A DNA stretch of 64,000 nt from Pseudobutyrivibrio ruminis. GTDB taxonomy: Bacteria; Bacillota; Clostridia; Lachnospirales; Lachnospiraceae. The stretch spans positions 49,527-113,526 of the forward strand of contig SVES01000004.1 in assembly GCA_015057305.1 (NCBI GenBank). Direction: 5' to 3'. This document shows positions 45,367 through 54,512 of this stretch, in pieces. The notes below the pieces were generated by a model that saw only the letters and a list, made by a program, of their open reading frames with translations, had not been told where the DNA came from and did no database searches. The position numbers were made by a program, and so were the translations under genes. Numbering within the stretch: position 1 is the stretch's first letter; each line of letters starts with the position of its first letter.

Positions 45367-46290
45367 CTACAGTCGATATATACATTTATTATTTATGTGT
45401 TTTAAATCCTTAGAGCCTGTATTTGCCATGGCTCCTTTTAGTTCGGCGGTCATTTCAAGAATCTTTTGTGTCATTCCCTCAGGTCCCTCTTTAACCATTG
45501 TAGCCAACAAAGCCCTGGCAGATAAAACTCCATTAGCTCCAAGAGCCAGTGCTTTAAAAGCATCATAGCCATTGTTAATACCACCATCTAGCAATATAGT
45601 CATATCATTCCCAACTGCTTTTCGTATTTCAGGTAAAATCATTAATGGTGGTGTCATGCAAGGGAAGCGGTTATTATGACCGGATATTACAATGCCATAT
45701 ATACCAGCTTCCTTTGCAATAAGTGCATCATGTACACTTAGCACACCTTTTATGAAGAATGGAAGTGAAGAAGCATCATTAATTCTTTTTAAATCCTCAA
45801 TATTTTTTGGACCAAATGCAAATGCAGGATTACTGTCTGGCTCGCCATATACAGAATATGAATGATCTATATCCATAGCATAACCAATAGCACCATTTTC
45901 TTCTTCAAATTTCACTTCAGCTATCACATCATCTGTGCTGGCCAATGGTTTTATAACTCTAATAGCCGGCAACCCCTCTGAAAGCACTTTTTTGTGATTA
46001 TCTTTACCAAAAAACGGTGCAAAATATACTGAACCTGCCTCATTAACAGCTCTGGCATATGTAAGCTCCGGAATATCGCCTGGCACTGTTTTTAAATTAC
46101 ATACACCTGCCATAATTGGAGTTGACAATGTTTTATTTCCTATCTTAAAAGTAGTGTCAGGTTCTATTAAATCGCCCAAATATTGATATGCTATAGTCAA
46201 TGAATCTCTATATGTATCTGAAATTTCATTAGAGCTTTTTGCCTTTATAACAATAGGTCCCTGATGTGGTTTTGGTATAAAATCCTGCAT
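45367..46290 (-). CDS. FMN-dependent alpha-hydroxy-acid dehydrogenase-like protein
   Basis: The 307-residue product follows the FMN-dependent TIM-barrel pattern of lactate/glycolate/mandelate dehydrogenases: TPIMAGVCN, PFFIKGVLSVHDALIAKEAG, ISGHNNRF, TILLDGGINNGYDAFKALALGA and SARALLA. The usual SNHGGR loop reads SGHNNR: the catalytic His and the substrate Arg remain but both Gly are Asn, so the substrate pocket is altered. It is shorter than typical (350-380), mainly at the N-terminus. It is last before the terminator in module 3. Possible roles are oxidation of an aromatic or sugar-derived 2-hydroxy acid. Confidence 0.85.
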   Translation of the reverse strand: MQDFIPKPHQGPIVIKAKSSNEISDTYRDSLTIAYQYLGDLIEPDTTFKIGNKTLSTPIMAGVCNLKTVPGDIPELTYARAVNEAGSVYFAPFFGKDNHKKVLSEGLPAIRVIKPLASTDDVIAEVKFEEENGAIGYAMDIDHSYSVYGEPDSNPAFAFGPKNIEDLKRINDASSLPFFIKGVLSVHDALIAKEAGIYGIVISGHNNRFPCMTPPLMILPEIRKAVGNDMTILLDGGINNGYDAFKALALGANGVLSARALLATMVKEGPEGMTQKILEMTAELKGAMANTGSKDLKHINNKCIYRL

Positions 46291-46304
46291 AATCTTCTCC
46301 TTAA

Positions 46305-48068
46305 TTAATATCTCTCAATCACTTCGCCTGTCCTGCGATTTCTTGCAAATCTGCTCATAAAATTCCACGACAAGGAAGGCATCTGAGGACTTGTAATATG
46401 TACCATCCTCTCAATTGTTGCAATTCTGAAATGATAGTTTCCATCACAATTTTTAATGTCACCTATATATACCTCTCTACCACATACGTACTGTAAATCA
46501 GTCCGGTCAGTTGGAACTCCTAACATTCTTGTAACATAATTTTTGGAATTTCTAGCAGCTTTAATCACATCCTCATTCTGTTCTGGACAACGCAGAGCCT
46601 TGCGCCTTCTTTTCCATGCAATCACATCCCAAGTATATTCATCTTTATTCATATCGCCCCAGGCAATTCTACTTTCACAGTAACCATTAATATTTATCCA
46701 TGGAATATCGTTTTTAGCCGCCTTTGCAACATCATCACAGGAAAGCAAAACCACTTCTGTTGTATGATCAGGCAATGGGATTCCATGCTCGTTGCCAAGT
46801 GTCGCACAGGCTGCAACCAAATCTGGATGACGTCTTGCAAACTCTCCACAGAAATGTCCGTTATGAGAATGTCCTGTTATATATATTCTTTCTGGGTCTA
46901 ATGGATATCTATTACACGCTTCTTCTATAATAGTAGCCACAAAATCGTTATCATCTGCTGACTCCATAGCATAAAAGCTAACTGCGCATTTACCATCCGC
47001 CACAAGAGGAAACCATTCTGTGTAATAGGAAATTGAAATCAAATCCAAAAATGGATTGATTTCTGTCACCTCATTAAATATATGAACTAGCGGCAGCTTT
47101 CTTTCGGGATGTTCAGTAGCACTTTTGGGCATGAAAATTATCCATCTTTCACCATCGGTAAAATGCTCCTTAAATGTAATTCCTCTCTTTTCCCAGTATT
47201 CAATAAGTTCTTTATCAGTTCCACTTTTAAAATTATATTCAAACCATGGACCCTTTCCTGCCACATGTCCACATTCTGAATGCTTAAATTCTTCCATTGA
47301 ATATAGAGGATGGTCATATGCTCCAGATTGAAGAGATCTCATAATATTACTGCTAGTATTAGCCCATCTTCCGGTCACATCTAATATTTCAAATGCTCCA
47401 AGTTTTTCAACTTTTGAATCTGGATTTGTGATTTCATTTCCTACTTCATCAACATATTTAAAATTAGGAATTTCCTTTAAAGTCTTTCCAGCTCTATAGA
47501 CTGGTGATACATCCATGTATACTTTAGATGGAGTAAAGTGTAAAACTGATGCTAACTCCGTATTTACGTTAATAAAAGTGTTATATAAATCTGGTCCATT
47601 AGAAGCTACATAAAGCATTATTACATCCTTTGCCTCAATAGCGGCAATTGAGTACTCTCTGTAATACTCCAATTCATTCATCATCCAATTGGGATCATCA
47701 TAATCACCATCGTGCAGCACAATAATAACTCTTGGATTCTTAAGAGTTTTTTTCTTAACTCCTTCGGGGCTTAATGCAAACCAGCAAATATTTGCCATCT
47801 CACCTCTTGTGAAATCCATACCTAGCTTTTTCCATTCGGATATCGCATCTTCATACATATTTGCATGAACCTTAAAAACATATTCTCCATCGTCCCTGCC
47901 AGAATATTTTTCCAGCTTTGATTCCTTCCTTTTATAAGTACATACATAATTTGTCAGCCAAAGTCCCAATTCCCATACTTTACTTTGCCTATCCTCCCAG
48001 GTCTCCATATCCCATAGTTTTGAATTTGGATAATCTAGGTATTCATTTTGAAATACTGTATAGTCCAT
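46305..48068 (-). CDS. GHSHNG-type alpha/beta-hydrolase esterase (module 3)
   Basis: The 587-residue product has a N-terminal region of about 280 residues with no recognised domain, then an alpha/beta hydrolase with RIYITGHSHNGHFCGEFARR (Ser about 417) and PDLVAACATLG. A conserved C-terminal segment has TRMLGVPTDRTDLQYVCG and ERMVHITSPQMPSLSWNF, whose His may be catalytic. No signal peptide is seen. The esterase at 57293-58957 is a full-length paralogue (GQSHNG). The family resembles PHB-depolymerase/feruloyl-esterase-like enzymes, but His after the nucleophile Ser is distinctive. I would call it an esterase of unknown substrate. Confidence 0.75.
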   Translation of the reverse strand: MDYTVFQNEYLDYPNSKLWDMETWEDRQSKVWELGLWLTNYVCTYKRKESKLEKYSGRDDGEYVFKVHANMYEDAISEWKKLGMDFTRGEMANICWFALSPEGVKKKTLKNPRVIIVLHDGDYDDPNWMMNELEYYREYSIAAIEAKDVIMLYVASNGPDLYNTFINVNTELASVLHFTPSKVYMDVSPVYRAGKTLKEIPNFKYVDEVGNEITNPDSKVEKLGAFEILDVTGRWANTSSNIMRSLQSGAYDHPLYSMEEFKHSECGHVAGKGPWFEYNFKSGTDKELIEYWEKRGITFKEHFTDGERWIIFMPKSATEHPERKLPLVHIFNEVTEINPFLDLISISYYTEWFPLVADGKCAVSFYAMESADDNDFVATIIEEACNRYPLDPERIYITGHSHNGHFCGEFARRHPDLVAACATLGNEHGIPLPDHTTEVVLLSCDDVAKAAKNDIPWININGYCESRIAWGDMNKDEYTWDVIAWKRRRKALRCPEQNEDVIKAARNSKNYVTRMLGVPTDRTDLQYVCGREVYIGDIKNCDGNYHFRIATIERMVHITSPQMPSLSWNFMSRFARNRRTGEVIERY

Positions 48069-48079
48069 GCTTATCCTCC

Positions 48080-49099
48080 CTAGAATAATTCACCCTCATT
48101 TGGGAAAGAAATTTGTCCCTGCTTTCTTATCTCTGACATTATCTTGGCAATAGTAAGAGTTTTTTCATAAGTAACCTCATTTGTTTCTTTTACTCCTGTA
48201 CTAAAAGCCTTCTCAAATGCAATCCATTCATGCTCATACCCAGAAACCGGTGGCATTCCCTGATTAACAAGTTGTTTAGGTATTTCTAATTCTTTTATTT
48301 TTTCTCCCATAGAATCATAAATGATACACTGACTAGGGTTAGCAACAGCGTTCATCCATATTTTTCCTTTAGTTCCAATAATAGTAATAGTATCTAAATG
48401 CTGCTCCTTCACCCAGTCCATTGTCTGATGCACATGTACAGTTACACCATTTTTGTATTTAACTTCATAATGGCTACCAGCATCCACGCCTGTCTCAAAT
48501 TTACGAACGTGAGCATGTACACTTTCAATATCAGTTCCAAAATAATCTACCATAGCACCAATTGCATAGGGACCTTCGTCAAGAATAGAGCCGCCACCAA
48601 GATTTAAATCCATGACTCTTGGTAAAAAAGTACTATTATCGAGCTGTAAAATATCCCCTGCAACAACTTCACCAATAGTGCCTGATTCAATCTCCGTCTT
48701 AACCATATCTCTAATTGGAAGAAAGGATGGCCAAAGAGCCTCGGAGCAAAATACTCCTTTAGCCTTCGCTGCATCAATAATTTCTTTAGTTTCGCGATAA
48801 TTCATTGCAAATGGTTTTTCGCAAATAATTCCCTTACCTGCCTCTATAGCCTTCATGCATATTTCTTTGTGAAGTGTATTTGGAACTGCCACATAAATTA
48901 TGTCTACATTATTATCTGCAAGCATTTCCTCTAAACTTCCATACACATTTTTCCATCCCCACTTATTCGCAAATTCTGTTGCGTCAAAACCTGGGGATGT
49001 TGCACAACCATAAGTTACAATATCATCACTATTTATCTGATTTATAAAGCTCGAGCACCATGATGCAATTGTGCCCGTTCCATATACTCCTATATTCAT
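48080..49099 (-). CDS. Gfo/Idh/MocA-family NAD(P)-dependent oxidoreductase
   Basis: The 339-residue product has the N-terminal NAD motif IGVYGTGTIASW, the family motif CEKPFAMN (about 96-103) and the catalytic-region GGGSILDEGPYAI (about 176-188). The start at 49099 has GGGAGG 6 bases upstream and begins 13 bases after the deacetylase stop. Family members oxidise or epimerise sugars, inositols and trans-dihydrodiols. Its place between a ChbG-like and an esterase gene suggests it acts on the sugar or alicyclic part of the imported compound; that is inference. Confidence 0.9.
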   Translation of the reverse strand: MNIGVYGTGTIASWCSSFINQINSDDIVTYGCATSPGFDATEFANKWGWKNVYGSLEEMLADNNVDIIYVAVPNTLHKEICMKAIEAGKGIICEKPFAMNYRETKEIIDAAKAKGVFCSEALWPSFLPIRDMVKTEIESGTIGEVVAGDILQLDNSTFLPRVMDLNLGGGSILDEGPYAIGAMVDYFGTDIESVHAHVRKFETGVDAGSHYEVKYKNGVTVHVHQTMDWVKEQHLDTITIIGTKGKIWMNAVANPSQCIIYDSMGEKIKELEIPKQLVNQGMPPVSGYEHEWIAFEKAFSTGVKETNEVTYEKTLTIAKIMSEIRKQGQISFPNEGELF

Positions 49100-49112
49100 A
49101 TAATCCTCCCAG

Positions 49113-50012
49113 TTATTTAATGTACAAATCACTATTTACAAAACGAAGATGATTCTGATAATCCCGACGTCCATATAAAGCATCAGTGAAATTTATGAGT
49201 TCAATATCATTATCTTTGATCCAGTCATGTAATCGTTTCGAGCATAAAGCCTCTACATCCTTTGTACGAATTACAGTAAATTTGTTTCGATTTGGTCCTT
49301 GATCCCCCAACTGATACATATAATAGTCCACATATCCTGGATGCCATGACTGTGTTACAACTTCAAAACCCTTTTCATATTTTTCAAATGCTTTACCTCT
49401 ATCTTCTGCGTAATATAAATAAGGGTCATAATTTTTTTCCTGAGCTGAAATGGAATCCGTGTCTACATCTTCGTAAGCCTTTCCGCCATTGAGAGTATAA
49501 ATCTTCGCATACTCATACTGCTTTTTGGGAAAAATCATTGCAAAATTTTTTCCTTCTTTAGTTACAAAATTTCTATGAATTTTTAAATCGTCACAAACCT
49601 TTATTGCTGCTCTTCCAAAAGGAGTATCCTCATTATAATCCCCAGCAGTATCTGGCACTCTACCAAGTATCCTTTCACAACGTTCCATCTGAGCGTACAT
49701 TTCTTTTAAAAGCTGCTCTTCAGGAATATCTTGTGCTTGATGAATATCCTTTCTGAAATGTCCTGTATTTTCATCATATAGTGCTGGAACCTCCGATGGG
49801 TCAAGCACTGGCGAGCCCCAAAAATGGTCATGCCACCCTACACTAATCCAAGGTCTATCGTGAAGCTTTTCAAGAGCGGCCTCTGTTCCTGGACATTCCA
49901 GCATTACATCTGCTGCTGTTACTACTCCCATATCAATACTTTCAAATGCACCTATATCATTCACCTGTGTATAGCCAACATCATCGGCTCTAATAATCAT
50001 TTTTTTACTCAT
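49113..50012 (-). CDS. ChbG/YdjC-family deacetylase (module 3)
   Basis: The 299-residue product has IIRADDVGYTQVND at the start, SVGWHDHFWGSPVLD and VTQSWHPGYVD, supplying the Asp and two His of the metal site. The start at 50012 has GGAGG 6 bases upstream. It shares the WH.HFWG.PVL segment and the final ELI(N).DA.YG..(D/E)YQ..LR stretch with 1798-2643, showing common ancestry. Unlike that gene it travels with an ABC importer and esterases, so its substrate may be an acetylated or acylated sugar conjugate and not a phosphodisaccharide. Confidence 0.87.
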   Translation of the reverse strand: MSKKMIIRADDVGYTQVNDIGAFESIDMGVVTAADVMLECPGTEAALEKLHDRPWISVGWHDHFWGSPVLDPSEVPALYDENTGHFRKDIHQAQDIPEEQLLKEMYAQMERCERILGRVPDTAGDYNEDTPFGRAAIKVCDDLKIHRNFVTKEGKNFAMIFPKKQYEYAKIYTLNGGKAYEDVDTDSISAQEKNYDPYLYYAEDRGKAFEKYEKGFEVVTQSWHPGYVDYYMYQLGDQGPNRNKFTVIRTKDVEALCSKRLHDWIKDNDIELINFTDALYGRRDYQNHLRFVNSDLYIK

Positions 50013-50030
50013 CTTATCCTCCAAGCAAAT

Positions 50031-50594
50031 TTAATATTCATTGCCTACTTTTCCATTTTCATTTCTAAAGGTATGAAAAGTCACCTTTTTCTGAATTCTA
50101 AAAATCATAAAAGAAATAAATATAGTTAATAAATACATCAATAAACCAAAGAATCCATCATTCAATCCAATATTATTAACAGCTATTGCGCCTACCAAAC
50201 CAATTATGAGTAACCATGACTTAAAAAAAGCCCCCCACATAATTCGTTCATCAATCCATTTGTAGTCATCCCCTGTAATATAAAATTTTGAAAAACAAAA
50301 ACTGACAATGCCATATATTTCAACAAACAAACCAATAGTAGCAAGTCCCACAAATAAACCAAAAAACTTATCCTTATTTAATTCTATCTCACTTGCCCCT
50401 GCTAAAATAAAGCTTATCAGGCCTATAATTTCACAAAGGATTAATCGAAGTTTTATACTTGATTTTTCTTTCTTGCTATCGCAAAAGCAATACCAGTTTC
50501 CACAATACACATAATGCTTTTTTAGCCTTCCTTTACTATCCGGCTCTTCCGTATAAATATAATTAGCTGAAAATGACTCTTTAAATGAATTCAT
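50031..50594 (-). CDS. Conserved small membrane protein of ABC-importer modules (module 3)
   Basis: I do not recognise a named family. The 187-residue product has a soluble aromatic-rich N-terminus of about 50 residues (KKHYVYCGNWYCFCDSKKEK, with three Cys) and four hydrophobic segments, then a basic tail. It has the same position (right after the OppF-like gene) and the same layout as 10250-10936 in module 1, but sequence similarity by eye is modest. AAGGTG precedes the ATG. The role is unknown; a partner of the importer is a guess from position. Confidence 0.62.
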   Translation of the reverse strand: MNSFKESFSANYIYTEEPDSKGRLKKHYVYCGNWYCFCDSKKEKSSIKLRLILCEIIGLISFILAGASEIELNKDKFFGLFVGLATIGLFVEIYGIVSFCFSKFYITGDDYKWIDERIMWGAFFKSWLLIIGLVGAIAVNNIGLNDGFFGLLMYLLTIFISFMIFRIQKKVTFHTFRNENGKVGNEY

Positions 50595-50612
50595 ATAAAC
50601 ACCTTATTCTTA

Positions 50613-51575
50613 TTAAAGATTGTTAATTTCCCTGACTCTACAGCAAGCTACAAAATGATTTGGACTAATCTCCTCAAGCTGCTGTGGCTTTTTACAATCC
50701 TCTGTTGCATATGGACAACGACTGGCAAATCTACAGCCAGGCTTAGGATTAATTGGAGACGTGATTTCTCCTTTCAACTGTATACGTTCCATTGGAGCAT
50801 GAATATCAACAGTTGGTATGGCTGATAACAGTGCCTTAGTATAAGGATGAAGAGGATTTACAAACAATTCCTTTGAAGGAGAAGTCTCCACTAATTGTCC
50901 TAAATACATAACCGCAATATCATGTGATATATGTCTTACAACAGAAAGATCGTGGGTTACAAACATATATGTAAGCCCTTCTTTTTCCTGCAAGTCCATA
51001 AGTAAGTTCAACACCTGTGCCTGAATAGAAACATCAAGAGCAGAAACTGGTTCATCACAAACGATAAATTCTGGTTTAAGTGCAAGAGCTCTTGCGATAC
51101 CCACTCTTTGTCTTCTACCTCCATCAAGTTCATGAGGATATGCAAGTCTAAGACGCTCATCAATTCCGCACAAGTCCATTAGTCTAGAAACTTCATCGTC
51201 CACCTGGGCACGAGTATATCTTTTACATAGCTGCAAGGGCTCCTTAATGGTTGCCTCTACAGTATATCTAGGATTAAGCGAAGAATATGGATCCTGAAAT
51301 ACGATTTGCATATGTTCCTTAAGCTTCTTAAGTTCTTTTCCTCTAACATGAGTAACATCCTGTCCATTGAAAAAGATTTGTCCACCTGTTGATTTATGCT
51401 GATGAATAATAGTTCTACCAAGAGTGGATTTACCACATCCAGATTCACCAACTACACCCATTGTTTTACCTTTTTCAATCTTTAGGCTTATGCCATCTAC
51501 TGCATGCAACTTTGCATTTTTTCCAACATCAAATATTTTTTGTAAGTTTTTAATTTCAACACATGTCTCTGCCAT
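50613..51575 (-). CDS. Oligopeptide-type ABC importer ATPase, OppF/DppF-like (module 3)
   Basis: The 320-residue ATPase has Walker A GESGCGKST, signature LDGGRRQRVG (Asp for Ser, as in module 1), Walker B CDEPVSALD and THDLSVV, and C-terminal GCRFASRCPYATEDC. Its similarity to the module 1 protein, including the signature change, suggests that modules 1 and 3 arose by a more recent duplication than module 2. Confidence 0.94.
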   Translation of the reverse strand: MAETCVEIKNLQKIFDVGKNAKLHAVDGISLKIEKGKTMGVVGESGCGKSTLGRTIIHQHKSTGGQIFFNGQDVTHVRGKELKKLKEHMQIVFQDPYSSLNPRYTVEATIKEPLQLCKRYTRAQVDDEVSRLMDLCGIDERLRLAYPHELDGGRRQRVGIARALALKPEFIVCDEPVSALDVSIQAQVLNLLMDLQEKEGLTYMFVTHDLSVVRHISHDIAVMYLGQLVETSPSKELFVNPLHPYTKALLSAIPTVDIHAPMERIQLKGEITSPINPKPGCRFASRCPYATEDCKKPQQLEEISPNHFVACCRVREINNL

Positions 51576-52571
51576 CTATTTCACCCCCTGTCCTTCGCTA
51601 GCAAATTTAGTAGCAAAGTGGCAGCGAACATAATGCCCTTTACCTGTTTCACACATTTTTGGTATTCCATTTCTACATTCCTCAGTCGCATATGGACATC
51701 TAGGACTAAATTTACATCCTTCTGGTAGATTGGTTGGATCTGGAGGCAATCCTTCAACTGGTGAAAGTCGTTTTTCGTCACCTGTAAGCTTTGGTAATGC
51801 GTTAAACAATCCTACTGTATAAGGATGAGTAGGATGATCAAATATATCCTCTAAACTTCCACTTTCTATTACTTCACCTGCATAAACTACTGCCACATCA
51901 TCACAAACCTTGGCTACAACACCTAAATCATGGGTAATTAATATCATGGATGTATTAAACTTTTTTCTCAGCTCTGCAATCATTTCCAAAACCTGAGCCT
52001 GAATAGTTACATCCAATGCTGTAGTTGGTTCATCTGCAAGTAATAGCTGTGGTTCGCATGCAAGAGCCATAGCGATTACAACTCTTTGCTTCATACCACC
52101 TGAAAATTGATGTGGATATTCATCATAGCGTGAGCCTGGAATTCCAACCATTTCGAGCATTTCAATTCCACGCTTTTTTGCTGTTGCCTTGTCTACATTT
52201 TCATGTAAGATAACAGCCTCAGAAATCTGTTTTCCCACAGAAATGACAGGATTTAATGCAGTCATTGGATCCTGAAATATCATGGATATTTCTTTACCAC
52301 GAACCTTAAGCATTTCCTTTTCGGGCAATTCCAAAAGATTTCTACCATTCAGTTCTATACTTCCTTGCCTAACCTTTGCTGGCGGTGTTGGCAAAATTCC
52401 TAGAATAGCTTTTGCTATTGTAGTTTTTCCTGCTCCGGTTTCTCCTACAAGCCCAAGAGTTTTTCCTTTGTCCAATCTAAGAGAAACATCGTTAACTGCA
52501 TGTACAATCTCTCCATCAGAGGTATACTCAACTACGAGATTGTCTACCTTCAAATATGTATTTTCACTCAT
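51576..52571 (-). CDS. Oligopeptide-type ABC importer ATPase, OppD/DppD-like (module 3)
   Basis: The 331-residue ATPase has Walker A GETGAGKTT, signature FSGGMKQRVV, Walker B LLADEPTTALD and THDLGVVAKVCD, and the Cys segment GCKFSPRCPYATEEC. GGAGGAG precedes the ATG, and its stop abuts the next ATG. It is closest in motif detail to 11902-12876. Confidence 0.94.
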   Translation of the reverse strand: MSENTYLKVDNLVVEYTSDGEIVHAVNDVSLRLDKGKTLGLVGETGAGKTTIAKAILGILPTPPAKVRQGSIELNGRNLLELPEKEMLKVRGKEISMIFQDPMTALNPVISVGKQISEAVILHENVDKATAKKRGIEMLEMVGIPGSRYDEYPHQFSGGMKQRVVIAMALACEPQLLLADEPTTALDVTIQAQVLEMIAELRKKFNTSMILITHDLGVVAKVCDDVAVVYAGEVIESGSLEDIFDHPTHPYTVGLFNALPKLTGDEKRLSPVEGLPPDPTNLPEGCKFSPRCPYATEECRNGIPKMCETGKGHYVRCHFATKFASEGQGVK

Positions 52572-52584
52572 CGTCTTTCTCCTC

Positions 52585-53460
52585 CTACTGCTTTAATCTT
52601 GGGTCAGTTGCATCTCTGAGACCATCTGCAATTAAACATGCAATTAAGCTAATCAAACCTATCATTATTCCTGGAAATATAAGAAGATGTGGATAGGTTG
52701 TAATATAATTTCGTCCATCTGCAAGAAGTGCTCCCCACTCAGGATCAGGTGGTTGTATACCAAGTCCAACAAACGAAAGTGCCGCTGCCTGTCCTATAGT
52801 TCCACCAATACCCATTGCTGCTCCTACTAAAACTGGAGAAAATGCGTTAGGTAAAATGTGCTTTACAATGATTCTAAATTTTGAGCAATTTATTGAATCT
52901 GCGGCTTCAACATACTCAGCTTTTCTAATTGCTAAAATCATAGCTCTAAGCATTCTTGCATTACTTGGAATAGCCCCTACCGAAAGTGCAATTACTGTAT
53001 TTATAAATCCACCACCTAAAGCTGTTGAAATAGTCATTGCAAGAAGAATTCCAGGAATAGCCTGAATAATGTCCAATACTCTCATCACAATGTTGTCTGC
53101 CACCTGTCCGAAAAAGCCTGCAATAGAACCAAATAATGCACCGAATACCAATGATACTGCTACGCCTAAGAAACCTAGACCTAGGGAAAAGCGACTGCCA
53201 ATAATAATACGACTCAAAAGATCTCGTCCCATTTTATCTGCCCCAAAAGGATGCTCTAGAGATGGCTTTGCAAACATAAGCTGACCATTCATTTCTCTGT
53301 AATCATATGGAGCAATGAGTGGACCGAAAATTGCTATCAAAATAAGAATCAGAAGAATAATTAATGAAGCTGCTGCTAGCTTATTTTTAAAATAGCGTTT
53401 CATTACTTCTGCAAATTGACTTTTCTTTTTTGGCTTAGAGCCTTTTATTTCTTTGCTCAC
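52585..53460 (-). CDS. ABC importer permease, OppC/DppC-like (module 3)
   Basis: The 291-residue, six-helix permease has the cytoplasmic KPKKKSQFAEVMKRYFKN tail, PFGADKMGRDLLSRIIIG and coupling loop EYVEAADSINCSKFRIIVKH. The start codon is GTG at 53460 with AAGGAGG 8 bases upstream. It pairs with 53475-54407. Confidence 0.93.
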   Translation of the reverse strand: MSKEIKGSKPKKKSQFAEVMKRYFKNKLAAASLIILLILILIAIFGPLIAPYDYREMNGQLMFAKPSLEHPFGADKMGRDLLSRIIIGSRFSLGLGFLGVAVSLVFGALFGSIAGFFGQVADNIVMRVLDIIQAIPGILLAMTISTALGGGFINTVIALSVGAIPSNARMLRAMILAIRKAEYVEAADSINCSKFRIIVKHILPNAFSPVLVGAAMGIGGTIGQAAALSFVGLGIQPPDPEWGALLADGRNYITTYPHLLIFPGIMIGLISLIACLIADGLRDATDPRLKQ

Positions 53461-53474
53461 AATTATCCTCCTTC

Positions 53475-54407
53475 CTATCTGCCAATATACTGTGCCTTTA
53501 TTCTTGGATCTACAAATGCATATATAAGGTCTGTAATAAGCATTATCAAACTAAAGAACACAGACAGAATTACTACCGAACTTCTAACAGCAACATAATC
53601 CAAATTACTAATTGCATTTGTCATATACAATCCAACCCCTGGCATAACAAAAACTGCTTCTGTAACAATTGCACCACCTAAAGCCATAGCAAAAGAACCG
53701 CCAATCATTGTAATAACCGGAATCAAAGCATTTGGTAAGGCATGTTTGTATGTAACATCGTGCTCATTCAAACCTTTTGCCTTTGCTGTAGTAACATAAT
53801 CTGAGTGAATTACATCAAGCATAGCAGCTCTAGTTTGTCTGGCATTCATACCTATTCCTGCCAAAGCACCCGTAAGTACTGGAAGAATCCAGTTTTGCCA
53901 TCCATCAATACCAAATGCTGGAAGCCATCTTAACTTTACTGAAAAGATCAAAACTGCCATCAAGCTTAGCCAAAAGCTTGGGATTGCTATACCAATTAAA
54001 GAGATAACGATAGATGTTGAATCCTGCCACTTTCCAGCGTGAACAGCTGCAGTAATTCCAAGAGGAATACCAATAATCGTCTGTACAACAATTGTTAAAA
54101 ATGCTAGCAGAAATGTTCTTGGCAAACGAACCATCAACTCATCGATTACTGGAGTTCCATACATATATGAATCGCCAAAATCCAAGTGTATAATATCCAA
54201 AAGAAAGTTTCCCAGTTGCACCAAAAAAGGCTTATCAATACCTAACTCGGCTCTTTTAGCTGCCAACTGTTCTGGAGTAGCTGTAGAACCTAAAATAATT
54301 TGTGCGGGGTCACCAGGAACAAAATAAAGAATTGAAAAAATAACTATTGCCACACCTAGCACAACAAAGATCATCATGCCTAAGCGCTTAAGTATATATC
54401 TCCACAT
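53475..54407 (-). CDS. ABC importer permease, OppB/DppB-like (module 3)
   Basis: The 310-residue permease opens with MWRYILKRLGMMIFVVLGV and has FVPGDPAQIILG, coupling loop YVTTAKAKGLNEHDVTYKH and the ending DPRIKAQYIGR. It is nearly colinear with the module 1 OppB. It begins 37 bases after a terminator-like hairpin. Confidence 0.94.
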   Translation of the reverse strand: MWRYILKRLGMMIFVVLGVAIVIFSILYFVPGDPAQIILGSTATPEQLAAKRAELGIDKPFLVQLGNFLLDIIHLDFGDSYMYGTPVIDELMVRLPRTFLLAFLTIVVQTIIGIPLGITAAVHAGKWQDSTSIVISLIGIAIPSFWLSLMAVLIFSVKLRWLPAFGIDGWQNWILPVLTGALAGIGMNARQTRAAMLDVIHSDYVTTAKAKGLNEHDVTYKHALPNALIPVITMIGGSFAMALGGAIVTEAVFVMPGVGLYMTNAISNLDYVAVRSSVVILSVFFSLIMLITDLIYAFVDPRIKAQYIGR

Positions 54408-54443
54408 CAGGAAGTCCCCCTCTTATTCTTCATAAATTTAGAC

Positions 54444-54494
54444 AAAAAGAGCCGAATACAGTTTTCGGATAGAGCTAAAAATCTGTACCCGGCT
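54444..54494 (-). terminator. Attenuator-like terminator between binding-protein and permease genes (module 3)
   Basis: In the minus-strand RNA a 12-bp stem with two G-U pairs (54483-54494 with 54450-54461) and a 21-base loop is followed by a five-U run. It corresponds in place to the hairpins of modules 1 and 2. Confidence 0.65.
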
Positions 54495-54512
54495 AATAAA
54501 AAGCTTTATTTA

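Noticed and set aside
46305..48068. Bacterial tannase (TanA/TanB)
   Set aside because: Substrate context would suit, but the elbow is GHSHNG, not the tannase GTSAGG type, so no claim is made.
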